Source of the DNA: Phycisphaerae bacterium
GTDB taxonomy: Bacteria; Planctomycetota; Phycisphaerae; Phycisphaerales; SM1A02
DNA: 56,653 nucleotides
Assembly: GCA_016873275.1 (NCBI GenBank)
Contig: VGXO01000013.1
Coordinates: 1 to 56,653, forward strand
Direction of reading: 5' to 3'
In this document: in pieces, positions 1-8,523 of the stretch
Layout of the letters: each line of letters begins with the position of its first letter
How positions within the stretch are numbered: the first letter of the stretch is position 1
The notes under the pieces: model-generated
Seen by the model: the letters and a program-made list of their open reading frames with translations, nothing else
Told to the model about the DNA's origin: nothing
Databases searched by the model: none
Program-made: the position numbers and the translations under genes

Positions 1-156
1 GGCGAGGAAGCAGTTATGTCCAAATGTGCGAAACTGATACCAATGCCCATTCCCGGCGTCCTCGACGCGCCACTGCACGGCCTCCTGGGCGTGGGCGATC
101 GGCGCACCGACCGCTGCGATCAGCGCCGCCACCGCGACCCCGTTCAAGCTCTTCAT
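1..156 (-). CDS. Secreted lectin-like protein, N-terminal fragment (runs off window)
   Basis: The 52 visible residues start at an ATG at 156, with GGGAG about 6 nt upstream. They begin with a clear signal peptide (MKSL, then an Ala/Val/Ile-rich core, then AHA-QEA). The mature N-terminus follows as AVQWRVEDAGNGHWYQF. This QWRVED..GNGHWY opening is typical, from memory, of secreted planctomycete proteins with a C-type-lectin-like domain. The domain itself lies outside the window, so its function cannot be confirmed. The gene has a roughly 25-75-nt leader holding two hairpins (181-203 and 212-232). An extracellular or periplasmic location is inferred from the signal peptide. Confidence 0.6.
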   Translation of the reverse strand, partial: MKSLNGVAVAALIAAVGAPIAHAQEAVQWRVEDAGNGHWYQFRTFGHNCFLA

Positions 157-861
157 TCCACGTCTCCCAGAACAGTCCCCGGCACCCAGAACGCCCGGGT
201 GCCCCGTGAAGCGTCGTCCCCGGCGGACGACGATGTCTCCACCCTAGCACCAAGGTCCACGCGGACCAATCGCCGCCCGGCGGAAGTCCGAGATGGCGAC
301 GACGCCCGGCAGGCTGGGCAGGACCACGGTTCGGACCTCATCGCGCCGCTCGCTCCCCGACGAGGTGATTGCATCCCCGGGACGCGTGAACCGGGAGGAG
401 CTCGCTACCTGTCAAGCGGACCGGGGTGGGGGTGCGGTCAGGAGATCCGTCGGCGTCGAGGGCACGGTGGAGGGGAGGCGACGGCGGTGGGCGGGCGCGT
501 GGTTGGCGGTTCCGCAGACCCGGAGGACGACGGCACCCGACCAATGCCGACGAGCCGCTCCAACCACCCCCACCCCCCCCCGCCCCTCGACTCCGCCAGT
601 TCGTCCGAGCGACGGGGCGACGCGGCACGGGTGGGCGGGGGATCGGGTGCATGGCGTACCTCTGGTTCGGCGACCGCGCCGGGCGGCGCGTACTTGGTAG
701 GAGCGAGTCAAGACGAGATCGGTCTCTCGAACGCGGATCGCGGCAGTTGACGAAGCATCGCCCAAGGGGTTCCTCCACCGCCCCGCGGCGACCAAGCGGC
801 TCTGTCCGCGTTTGCGGCAGCTTCTCCAAGCGCGGCCCGCGCGGCTTCGGCAAGGGCAACT
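157..861. other. Non-coding stretch with leader hairpins and a G-rich tract
   Basis: No frame here has convincing codon usage. Near the lectin-like gene are two inverted repeats: GGCACCC/GGGTGCC (181-187 with 197-203) and CGTCGTCC/GGACGACG (212-219 with 225-232). Both would lie in that gene's 5' leader. A C-rich tract at about 563-587, including nine consecutive C, gives four G-runs on the minus strand and could form a G-quadruplex. At 708-861 a minus-strand frame looks like a possible frameshifted tail of the neighbouring transporter (see findings). Nothing else is recognised. Confidence 0.5.
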
Positions 862-2286
862 TCAAGGCGCTCTTCGAGGCGATCGAGATCGAGCTGCGCC
901 GCGGGAACCTCTGACCGGTCGGTGATGGGCTCGCGGCGGCGCCCCATCCATCGGCTCGGGCATCGAGATCGACGAGGCGCCGGGACGCACCGAGAGCGTC
1001 TTGAGCCCGAGCAGGCGCCCGCGGAACTTCTCCCGCATCGCGATCGGCGAGATCGACGCGAGCATGAAGAGCGTCACCAGGCGCATCACGCCGGTCGCCC
1101 CGAAGAGCACCGCGTAGCCCCAGGCGCCCACGCCGACCTCGCGGAGGATCACCGCGCCGATCAGGGACCCGAGCACGATCGAGACCGCGTTGGCGAGGGT
1201 GAAGACGGTGAGGACGGGCGTGCGGCGGTCCTCCGGGATCGTGTCGAAGACGAGCAGGAACGTCGCCATCTCCCAGCACGCCCAGCCGGCGCCGACCACG
1301 AACTGCAGCGCCATCAGGTACCAGAAGTTCCCGGAGACCAGCCACAACGTCGCGGCGGGCGTGATCGCGAGGCCTCCGATCCAGAGCAGCCGCCCCGGTC
1401 CCTGGCTCTTGGCGAAGCGCCCGATCACCGGCAGGAACATGACCTTCGAGAGGACGTTCGCGACGGTCATGAGCATGAGCTCGAGGTAGTTGAAGCGGAG
1501 CTCCTCGAGCATGTAGGCGGTGAAGAACGGTCCGGAGACCTGCACGCTCATGGTCACCGCCAGCATGTAGAGGAGGACCATGCGGCCCTTGCCCTCGGCG
1601 AGGAAGGGCGCGATCGACCTCCAGTTCAACGGCTCGATCCGCCGCTCGAACCCCGGCGGCGCATCGCTGTGCCGGGAGAGGAGCCACGAGGAGGTCGTGC
1701 GGGCGAGGAACGCGATGAAGAAGACCGCGCCGAATGCCCCGAGCTCGAATCCCGCGGACTTCCCCCACTGGAGGATCGCGCCGCCGCCGGCGACCCCCAC
1801 GATGAGCCCGATCTGGGCGACCCGCGAGCGATGGGCGAAGAACCTCGCCCGAAGCGGCGAGGGCACGAGCGTCGTGACCCAGGTGTTCCACGCGGGCGCG
1901 GTGGCGAGACCGCCCGCCCAGTAGATCGAGGCGAGGACGAAGATCGCCCACGCCGGGGCGTACTGGATCTCCGCCATCACGACGAGCGGCACGAGCGAGA
2001 GCGCCTGGATCCCCGCATTGGAGGCGATCCAGCCACGAAGGCTGCCGAACCTTCGGATCCCCCACGGCGAGATCATCTGCGCCGCGGCGCCGATCAGGAG
2101 CGGCACCGTCGCGAGCAGGCCGGAGCTGACTTCTCCGAGACCCGCGGCGAGACCGAACGCGACGAAGTACGCCTCGCCGCAGCCGGTCATCAGGGCCCAC
2201 GCGAACGCGTCGGCATTGAGGAGTCGCAGGTTGCGTCGAAGCACCCGCGGATCGCTGGTCCGCTCCTTCGGACCGTGGCTGGTCAT
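862..2286 (-). CDS. MFS transporter
   Basis: A 474-aa polytopic membrane protein with about 12 hydrophobic segments in two halves separated by a polar loop near residue 210-225, the usual major facilitator layout. The substrate is not evident. The ATG at 2286 opens MTSHGPKERTS, and frames further upstream run into the preceding gene. It lies 32 bp downstream of the ArsR-methyltransferase and is probably in its operon. The last 35 or so residues are Arg/Pro-rich with poor codon usage, and a neighbouring frame looks more protein-like, so the C-terminus is uncertain. Family assignment rests on topology and general MFS character; no transport specificity is claimed. Confidence 0.8.
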   Translation of the reverse strand: MTSHGPKERTSDPRVLRRNLRLLNADAFAWALMTGCGEAYFVAFGLAAGLGEVSSGLLATVPLLIGAAAQMISPWGIRRFGSLRGWIASNAGIQALSLVPLVVMAEIQYAPAWAIFVLASIYWAGGLATAPAWNTWVTTLVPSPLRARFFAHRSRVAQIGLIVGVAGGGAILQWGKSAGFELGAFGAVFFIAFLARTTSSWLLSRHSDAPPGFERRIEPLNWRSIAPFLAEGKGRMVLLYMLAVTMSVQVSGPFFTAYMLEELRFNYLELMLMTVANVLSKVMFLPVIGRFAKSQGPGRLLWIGGLAITPAATLWLVSGNFWYLMALQFVVGAGWACWEMATFLLVFDTIPEDRRTPVLTVFTLANAVSIVLGSLIGAVILREVGVGAWGYAVLFGATGVMRLVTLFMLASISPIAMREKFRGRLLGLKTLSVRPGASSISMPEPMDGAPPRAHHRPVRGSRGAARSRSPRRAP

Positions 2287-2318
2287 GGAGGTTCCGATCC
2301 TAGCGACGGCGGGATCGC

Positions 2319-3290
2319 TCAGCGGCGGACGAAGGTCGCCGCGAAGAGTCCGGGACCTCGACCATGCGGATCCGGGCGCAGCCGACGCACGAGGGGCGTG
2401 GGAACGCCCGCCTTCGTCGCCCACGCCGCGAGATCCTCCGGCGCGAAGCCAAGGTGGCGATGCCCCATCGCCGCGACGTACGCCTCGCGGTCATGGCGCA
2501 CCATGTCGATGACGAGGAGCACGCCGCCCGGACGCAGCACGCGGATTCCCTCGCGCACCGCCGCGCAGGGATCCTCGAGGTGGTGCAGCACCAGGGAGAT
2601 CACCGCCGCGTCGAGCTCGCCATCGTCGATGGGCAGCGACTCGAGCTGCCCCTCCCGCACCTCGGTGTTCGGGAACTCCGCGAGGCGCCGCCGCGCCGCC
2701 TCGATCATGCTCGGCTCGCGGTCGACCGCCACCACCCGACGCACGATCCCGGCGAGCCGCGCGGAGATCTCGCCGGTGCCGCAGCCGAGATCCGCCACCG
2801 TCCAGCTCGGCGGCAGGAGCCCGAGCAGCGCCTCGTCGATGAAGTGGATGCCGAAGAGCTCGCGCCGGATTGCGTCCCACTCGCCGCCGACGCGTCCGAA
2901 GAACGACCGACCCTCGAAGCGCCTTGCCGCGAGCACCTCGGCGAGGCGGCGGCGATCCTCGGCAAGCGGCTCGGCAAGGTCTCCGGAGGAAGCCACCTGC
3001 TCGCTGGTCAGGCTCCAGAGCGAGCGGATCGACGCGTCGAGGTCCTCCTCGACGAGGCGGAAGAGCGAGGTCGGCCCTTCCACCCGCCGACGCAGCCAGC
3101 CGCCCTCATGCAGGGGCTTCAGCTGCCGGCTGACCGTGGACTGGGGAAGCTGCAGGGCGCGGGCGATCTCGCCGACCGCCAACTCCTCGCGTGCGCAGAG
3201 GGCGAGGATGCGCAGGCGGGTCGGATCACTCAGGATCGCGAGGCGATCGAGCCAGCCTTCCGAAGCCTTGACGCGACCGCTCTTCGCCAC
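2319..3290 (-). CDS. ArsR-family regulator fused to SAM-dependent methyltransferase
   Basis: 323 aa starting at a GTG (3290). Residues about 13-80 form an ArsR/SmtB winged helix (LSDPTRLRILALC, then LPQSTVSRQLKPLHEGGWL). Residues about 150-270 form a class I methyltransferase with motif I DLGCGTG at 166-172, the acidic VDREPSMIEAA strand and the LRPGG motif. No obvious metal-binding cysteine pair is seen in the HTH half. Such fusions are known, and some are linked to S-adenosylmethionine/homocysteine metabolism, but the small-molecule target here is unknown. It sits 12 bp after the TPR lipoprotein gene and 32 bp before the MFS transporter, suggesting a three-gene minus-strand operon. Confidence 0.85.
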   Translation of the reverse strand: MAKSGRVKASEGWLDRLAILSDPTRLRILALCAREELAVGEIARALQLPQSTVSRQLKPLHEGGWLRRRVEGPTSLFRLVEEDLDASIRSLWSLTSEQVASSGDLAEPLAEDRRRLAEVLAARRFEGRSFFGRVGGEWDAIRRELFGIHFIDEALLGLLPPSWTVADLGCGTGEISARLAGIVRRVVAVDREPSMIEAARRRLAEFPNTEVREGQLESLPIDDGELDAAVISLVLHHLEDPCAAVREGIRVLRPGGVLLVIDMVRHDREAYVAAMGHRHLGFAPEDLAAWATKAGVPTPLVRRLRPDPHGRGPGLFAATFVRR

Positions 3291-3302
3291 CGGCGACGTG
3301 TC

Positions 3303-4013
3303 TCACTTCCCGGGCGGCAGCGCGATCGTCGGTCCGGGCACCTCGCCGTACTCGACGAGACCCGCGATCACCCGCGGATCCTCCGGGGCGATCCCGTACG
3401 CCTGCCGGAGCCGACGGATCGCCTCCTTCTGGTTGCCGACCCGCTCCGCGAGCCGTGCCGCCTCGAGGTAGGGATCCGCGCTGCGGGCGCCGCTCAGTTC
3501 GAGCGCCGCCACGATCGCCATCTGCGCCGTGTCGGGGTCATCGAGTCGCAGCGCGAAGTCCGCCATCGCGAGCCACGCCTCGACCCGCCCCTGCTCGACC
3601 GCCCGGTCGCGCAGGAGCTGGTAGAGCCGCTCGGTGTCGCGCTGCTCGTAGAGCACCTCCGCGAGGGCGAGCGAGATCTCGAGGTCGAGCGGTCTCGCGA
3701 CCGACGCGGTCTCGAGCGCCATCCGCGCCTCCTCGAGCCGTCCCATCGCCTCCATGGTCCGTCCGTAGCCGAGGTTCGCCGCCGGATCGCCGGGGTAGCG
3801 GTCGAGCACCCGCTTGAAGTCGCGCTCCGCCTCCTCGTAGCGACCGTAGTCGTAGGCATGGTTGCCGCGGGCGATGAGGTCCTCGGTGGTGCGCCCCTTC
3901 TGGCAGCCGGCGGATGCCGCGAGGACGACCGCGGCGATCGCGGCGAGCCGAACGATGCGTCCGGCGCCGGCGCGTCGATGGCTTGTCGGGGCGTGGGGCG
4001 AGTGCTGCGTCAT
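3303..4013 (-). CDS. TPR-repeat lipoprotein
   Basis: 236 aa. The N-terminus has a basic region, a hydrophobic core and the lipobox ASAGC (Cys37), so a lipid-anchored envelope protein is likely. The rest is tetratricopeptide-like: GNHAYDYGRYEEAERDFKRV, then a repeat around YGRTMEAMGRLEEARMAL and later helical pairs. TPR proteins scaffold protein complexes; no partner can be named from sequence. It heads the operon with the ArsR-methyltransferase and MFS genes. ATG start at 4013. Confidence 0.75.
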   Translation of the reverse strand: MTQHSPHAPTSHRRAGAGRIVRLAAIAAVVLAASAGCQKGRTTEDLIARGNHAYDYGRYEEAERDFKRVLDRYPGDPAANLGYGRTMEAMGRLEEARMALETASVARPLDLEISLALAEVLYEQRDTERLYQLLRDRAVEQGRVEAWLAMADFALRLDDPDTAQMAIVAALELSGARSADPYLEAARLAERVGNQKEAIRRLRQAYGIAPEDPRVIAGLVEYGEVPGPTIALPPGK

Positions 4014-4223
4014 GGTCGGATCCTTCCTCCTCGTCCGGCGGCGTCCTTCCTCGAGACCTCCTCGCGGGTTTCACGAGGAGGAGACTCGCGTGCGGTCGCT
4101 CGCCGAGGGATGCTGGCGATCCTCGCCAGCCCGGGGTCCGGATCAGGCCGCTCCGACGACGGAAGCGATCGCATCCGGACGGGCGGCGATGATACCGAAC
4201 GCCTCGAATCCGTTGAGTCGCGC

Positions 4224-4643
4224 ATGACCGCCCGAACCCTCCGAACCGCGATCCTCCGGCACGACCTTCCGGGGCATCGGTCGCACTTCGACTGGCTGGT
4301 GGAGTGGTCGCCGCCGCCCGTGGACTCAGGGGCGACGCTGGTGCCGACCTTCCGCGTCGACCGACGCCTCGATGCGGCGGCTCCGGGGACCGTCCTGCGG
4401 GCAACTCGAATCCCCGACCATCGACCGCTCTACCTCGCGCTGACGGAGGTCCGGGTGCTGGACGGAGGTCGGGGCGTCGTCACCCCCCGCCGCCAGGGTC
4501 GGGTGGTCGGCGCCCGGCGCCTCGGCGAGGGGTGGCGCCTCGACCTCGCGTGGGAGGACGCCGCGCGACCGAGCCTGATCGAAGCGATGCCCGTCAAGGG
4601 AGACGAGTGGCGGATCCGAGTGCTGGATTCCCGAAGTACTTAG
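4224..4643 (+). CDS. Stand-alone LigD 3'-phosphoesterase-like protein
   Basis: 139 aa from the ATG at 4224. The N-terminal block RHDLPGHRSHFDWLVE resembles the EH...LHYDLRLE core of the 3'-phosphoesterase domain of bacterial DNA ligase D. The later IPDHRPLYLALTEVRVLDGG block resembles the matching IPDHPLeY..y.G.I..G region. Both core histidines of the first block are present. In LigD this domain trims 3' ends during non-homologous end joining. No ligase or polymerase domain or Ku gene is nearby, so a repair role is only an inference. Small planctomycete proteins of this type are often annotated 'DNA polymerase ligase'. The short size and weak overall match keep confidence moderate. Confidence 0.55.
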   Translation: MTARTLRTAILRHDLPGHRSHFDWLVEWSPPPVDSGATLVPTFRVDRRLDAAAPGTVLRATRIPDHRPLYLALTEVRVLDGGRGVVTPRRQGRVVGARRLGEGWRLDLAWEDAARPSLIEAMPVKGDEWRIRVLDSRST

Positions 4644-4725
4644 ATTCCCCGAGGGCTGGATTCCCAATGAGTTGCCTGACGCCCGCCCGCGAGCCGAACC
4701 GCCCCCTTCCGGAGACGATCACCTG

Positions 4726-5304
4726 ATGGATCCGACCCCCGTCACGACCGCGCCCCTCGACCTGGCGTGGATCGCCTACCCGGTCGCGGGGGTGTTCACG
4801 CTGCTCGGGCTTGCCTGCGTGGTGCTCACCATCCTCGGCATCCCCGGGACGTGGATCCTGATCGCCTTGGCGGTCGGGGTCGATCTCCTCGATGGCTGGT
4901 GGCTCGCCGAAGCGGAACGCCCCACCTTCTCGATCACGATCCTCGTGGTCGCCGTGGGTCTCGCGCTCCTCGGCGAGTTGATCGAGTTCCTCGCCTCCGC
5001 CTTCGGTGCGCAGCGGGGCGGGGCATCCCGTCGAGGGATCCTTGGGGCATTGGTCGGCTCCCTCGTGGGGGCGGTCCTCGGGACGGTGCTCATCCCGGTC
5101 CCGGTGGTCGGCACCCTCGCCGGCGCGGTCCTCGGCAGCTTCGGCGGGGCGCTCCTGGGGGAGGTCTCGGCGGGATCCTCGGTCGAACGCAGCATGCGAC
5201 CGGCGACCGGCGCCGCCATCGGGAGGGTGCTCGGCACGCTCGGCAAGCTGCCGCTCTCGATCGCGGTCTGGGCGGTCCTCTCGGTCGCCGCGTTCCTCGG
5301 CTAG
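4726..5304 (+). CDS. DUF456 family membrane protein
   Basis: 192 aa from the ATG at 4726, with GGAG 11 nt upstream. An in-frame TTG at 4672 would add 18 Pro/Arg-rich residues and is less likely. Hydrophobic segments flank the ILGIPGTWIL motif characteristic of DUF456. A Gly-rich segment with repeated G-x3-G spacing (ALVGSLVGAVLGTVLIPVPV) follows and continues to the end. The function of the family is unknown. It converges on the GspE/PilB gene with only 10 bp between stops, so no separate terminator is visible. Confidence 0.8.
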   Translation: MDPTPVTTAPLDLAWIAYPVAGVFTLLGLACVVLTILGIPGTWILIALAVGVDLLDGWWLAEAERPTFSITILVVAVGLALLGELIEFLASAFGAQRGGASRRGILGALVGSLVGAVLGTVLIPVPVVGTLAGAVLGSFGGALLGEVSAGSSVERSMRPATGAAIGRVLGTLGKLPLSIAVWAVLSVAAFLG

Positions 5305-5314
5305 GCGTGGTCGA

Positions 5315-7153
5315 TCAGTCGCCCGACTCGGTCACGCGGAAGACCTCCTCGATGGTGGTCTGACCCTTGGCGACCTTCTCGAAGCCGTCGGTGCGGAGCG
5401 TCTTCATGCCCTCGTCGAGGCAGGCGCGGCGGAACTCGCTGAGGCTCGGGTTGCCCGCGATGCGGTCCCGCAGGCGGTCGTTGATCGCGAGGAGCTCGAA
5501 GATGCCCACCCGTCCGCTGTAGCCGGTCTGGCGGCAGTGGTCGCAGCCCTTCCCCGCGAGGAGCGAGTCGGGATCGACCCCGTGCTTCTCGAGCACCGCG
5601 CGGAACTCGGGTCCCGGCGTGAACTTCTCACGGCAGTGGCTGCAGGTGCGCCGCACGAGCCGCTGCGCGAGCACCGCGTTGAGGGCGGCGCCCACGAGGA
5701 ACGGCTCCACGCCGATGTTGATCAGGCGGGTCACCGCGCCCGCGGCGTCGTTGGTGTGCAGCGTCGAGAGCACGAGGTGCCCGGTGAGCGCCGCCTGGAT
5801 CGCGGTCACGCCGGTCTCGAGGTCGCGGATCTCGCCGACCATCACCACGTCGGGATCCTGCCGCAGCAGCGCCTTGAGCGCCCGCGCGAAGGTCATGCCG
5901 ATCTTCTCGTGGGTCTGGATCTGGGTGATCCCCGAGAGGTGGTACTCGACGGGATCCTCGACGGTCGAGACGTTCATCCGCCGGATGTCCATCTTCCGGA
6001 TCGAGCTGTAGAGGGTCGTGGTCTTGCCGGATCCGGTCGGACCGGTGACGAGGATGATCCCGTGCGGCTGGTTGATCTGCTCGTTCCACGCGGAGAGGGT
6101 CTCGCTCGCGAAGCCGAGCTCCTCGAGCTGCACCTGGATCGAGCGGTTGTCGAGGAGGCGCATCACCGTCTTCTCGCCCTGCGGCGTCGGCACGGTGGAG
6201 ACGCGGATGTCGAGCTGACGTCCGCCGACGGTCGCGCGGATCCGACCGTCCTGCGGCATGCGGCGCTCCGCGATGTCGAGGTTCGCCATGATCTTGATGC
6301 GGCTCGTGAGCGCCGCGTGCATCCGCCGCGGCGGCGTCATGGCGTCGAAGAGCACGCCGTCGATGCGGAACCGCACCCGCAGCTGGCGCTCGTCGGGCTC
6401 GACGTGGATGTCGGACGCCCCCTCCCGCACCGCGCTCTGGATGATGTGGTTGACGTAGCGGACGACCGGCGAGCTCTCCGCCTGCCGCTCGATGTCGTCG
6501 GAGACCTCCTCCTCGCGCTGCACCTCGACGTCATCCTCCGCGACGTCGGCGAGGATCCGGGAGATGTCCGGCTCATCCGCGTCGCCCGAGGCGGACTCGA
6601 GCGCGACCTGCAGGTCGGCGCTGGTGATCAGCACGTGACGGAGGAGCTCGGCGCCGAAGCGCCGCTTCACCTCGTCGAGGATGAAGACCTCGTCCGGGCT
6701 GACCGTCCCGACCACGAGTCGACCGCCCTCGCGACCGAGGGGCAGCACGCCATGTCGGCGGCAGTACTCGCGACCGAGCCGGGCGAGCAGCTCGGAGTCG
6801 ATCGCGCCCTCGATGCGGCGGAAGGCGAGACCGGCGATCGCCGCGGCATGCTCCTGCACCACCGCCTCCGCGACGCCCATCCCGATCAGGATGTCCGCCG
6901 CGCGGCGACCGGGGGTCTGCTTCTCGAGCCGCCGGACCGTGGTCAGCTGCTCGGCGTCGAGGGCACCGACCCGATGGAGGCGGTCGGCGAGGTCCTCGCG
7001 ACCGTGGACCTCCGGATCAGGCACGTAGAGCGCGCTGAGCGAGACGTCGCCACCCTCGTTGCTCGACCCCGTGCTCGCGTCGGGGGCGGTCGCCAACTCC
7101 CCCGAGAGGGGAAGACCGAATCGATCGGTTCGTGCTCGCTCGGTCGTCGACAT
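5315..7153 (-). CDS. gspE: GspE/PilB-type secretion or pilus assembly ATPase
   Basis: 612 aa. An MshEN/GspE N-terminal domain covers about residues 50-190. The ATPase core has Walker A GPTGSGKTTT (371-380), Asp box, Walker B-like region around DPDVVMVGEIRD (433-444) and His box around LTGHLVLSTLHTNDA (456-470). A zinc-binding tetracysteine follows (C504, C507, C537, C540). These are hallmarks of the hexameric cytoplasmic motor that drives type IV pilus or type II secretion assembly. It is the last gene of the cluster pilM-pilN-pilO-PilP/GspC-like-gspE, 37 bp after its neighbour. PilB and GspE cannot be separated by sequence alone. ATG start at 7153. Confidence 0.93.
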   Translation of the reverse strand: MSTTERARTDRFGLPLSGELATAPDASTGSSNEGGDVSLSALYVPDPEVHGREDLADRLHRVGALDAEQLTTVRRLEKQTPGRRAADILIGMGVAEAVVQEHAAAIAGLAFRRIEGAIDSELLARLGREYCRRHGVLPLGREGGRLVVGTVSPDEVFILDEVKRRFGAELLRHVLITSADLQVALESASGDADEPDISRILADVAEDDVEVQREEEVSDDIERQAESSPVVRYVNHIIQSAVREGASDIHVEPDERQLRVRFRIDGVLFDAMTPPRRMHAALTSRIKIMANLDIAERRMPQDGRIRATVGGRQLDIRVSTVPTPQGEKTVMRLLDNRSIQVQLEELGFASETLSAWNEQINQPHGIILVTGPTGSGKTTTLYSSIRKMDIRRMNVSTVEDPVEYHLSGITQIQTHEKIGMTFARALKALLRQDPDVVMVGEIRDLETGVTAIQAALTGHLVLSTLHTNDAAGAVTRLINIGVEPFLVGAALNAVLAQRLVRRTCSHCREKFTPGPEFRAVLEKHGVDPDSLLAGKGCDHCRQTGYSGRVGIFELLAINDRLRDRIAGNPSLSEFRRACLDEGMKTLRTDGFEKVAKGQTTIEEVFRVTESGD

Positions 7154-7190
7154 CGTCGTCCCCTGTCGGCTCGGACGGATCGCGGGAAGG

Positions 7191-7934
7191 TCAGAAGGGT
7201 CGAGGCTGGCGGAGCACCGCGTCCTGCTCGATGCCGAGCCGGGGGTTCCTCGCCTTGAGGACCACCGAGTCCCGCTCGATGCGGACGACGCGGAACTCGG
7301 CCTCCGCCTCGGCGACGGTGAAGACGTCGCCCGGACGGATGATGCGGCCGTTCACGTTCGCCATCGCGGAGGACGAGCCGCCGCCGATCACCGACTTGAG
7401 CTGGAGCAGCCCCACGACGCGCTCGACCTCCCGACCCCACGCCTCGCCGGATCCGGCGCGATCATCGACGGCGACCGCCGTCGCATCCGGCGCTGGCGCC
7501 GAGGGATCGCGCCACAGCACGAACGGGTCGCGCCCGAGCTGCTCGAAGGGCACCTGCAGCGTCGCGCGATGGTCGGTGTCGAGCATCGCGAAGAGCGCCG
7601 AGTCGTCGACCGAGGGAAGGTTCTGGACCGCCCCGGCACCAGCGTCGCCGTTGGTCGGCAGCACCGACGCGATGAGCTGCTCGATCTCCCGGCTGATCCC
7701 GGTCGAGGCGGAGATCCGGCCGATGTTCCGCATGCTGTAGAGCCCCACCACCGCCACCACGGCGAGCAGCAGGACCACCAGCGAGCCGGAGGTCATCCGT
7801 CGGATCGGACGGCGGTCGGTCGGGGCGGACTCGTCCAGGTTGGCATCGGGCATGCCTCCGAGGCGGAGGTCGCCCGGACGGCTCCGCTCGTCGGCGTTGC
7901 CCCGCAGGGTGGAGTCACGGGTGAGGATCGGCAC
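7191..7934 (-). CDS. PilP/GspC-like inner-membrane alignment protein
   Basis: 247 aa from a GTG at 7934 with GGAG 6-7 nt upstream. An ATG at 7853 is a weaker alternative. A cytoplasmic tail of about 46 residues precedes one membrane segment (GSLVVLLLAVVAVVGLYS). The C-terminal part matches the beta-rich module of GspC/PilP (LLQLKSVIGGG, ANVNGRIIRPGDVF, VVRIERDSVVLKA). In type II secretion and type IV pili this module links the inner-membrane platform to the outer-membrane secretin. Its place between pilO and gspE supports the call, though sequence similarity is modest. Confidence 0.65.
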   Translation of the reverse strand: MPILTRDSTLRGNADERSRPGDLRLGGMPDANLDESAPTDRRPIRRMTSGSLVVLLLAVVAVVGLYSMRNIGRISASTGISREIEQLIASVLPTNGDAGAGAVQNLPSVDDSALFAMLDTDHRATLQVPFEQLGRDPFVLWRDPSAPAPDATAVAVDDRAGSGEAWGREVERVVGLLQLKSVIGGGSSSAMANVNGRIIRPGDVFTVAEAEAEFRVVRIERDSVVLKARNPRLGIEQDAVLRQPRPF

Positions 7935-7946
7935 GGGTCGTCTCCG

Positions 7947-8522
7947 TCAGGGAACCAGCGCCACCGAGGTGGGCTCGGGGTCGAAGAAGATGCTCATGGT
8001 CAGGTCAACCTTGAGTCCGGCGAACTTGTCGGTCTCGGTCGCCTTGCCCTCGATCACTCGGGTCGCCTTGAGGTGATGCACGCGGGTGATCCGCTCGAAC
8101 CGCTCGAGTTCGGCGAGGAAGCGGTAGAGCCCCTCGAACTCGCCCTCGATCGACATCCGAAGCGGCAGCTCCATGTAGAGCGGCGCCGCGACGGGTCGCT
8201 CGCCCTTGACCGAGCGGATCTCGAGCTGGTGCTTCATCGCCAACTGGGTGATCTGCTCCAGGATCGCGTCGATCCCGGAGCGGTCGGGGATCTTGCGGTC
8301 GAGCTTCCGCAGCGCCTCCTGCCCCGCCGCGATGTCGGCGCGGAGGTCCTCGATGCGGTTGGTGACCTTCGCGAGCTGCCGAAGCGTCGCCTGCTTGACC
8401 TCGATCTCCTCCCGCGCCCGCTCGATCTGCGCGTGGCGAGGCTGGAAGACCATCATCCACGCCGCGACCGGCACGGCGAGGAGAAGACCCAGGAAGATCA
8501 GTTCTCGAAGTCCGACTCTCAT
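7947..8522 (-). CDS. pilO: PilO-like pilus assembly protein
   Basis: 191 aa from the ATG at 8522. The start is only 1 nt after the pilN stop (TGA-C-ATG), implying coupled translation. One N-terminal membrane segment (LIFLGLLLAVPVAAWMMVF) is followed by a coiled coil (residues about 32-80) and an alpha/beta ferredoxin-like periplasmic domain containing LPLRMSIEGEFEGLYRFLAEL, typical of PilO. PilO pairs with PilN in the inner-membrane alignment complex between the PilM ring and the secretin. Size is close to the family norm. Confidence 0.85.
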   Translation of the reverse strand: MRVGLRELIFLGLLLAVPVAAWMMVFQPRHAQIERAREEIEVKQATLRQLAKVTNRIEDLRADIAAGQEALRKLDRKIPDRSGIDAILEQITQLAMKHQLEIRSVKGERPVAAPLYMELPLRMSIEGEFEGLYRFLAELERFERITRVHHLKATRVIEGKATETDKFAGLKVDLTMSIFFDPEPTSVALVP

Positions 8523-8523
8523 G

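Noticed and set aside
922-3471. Long plus-strand frame opposite the transporter and methyltransferase
   Set aside because: GC-rich antisense shadow of minus-strand genes; amino-acid composition is Arg/Glu-dominated.
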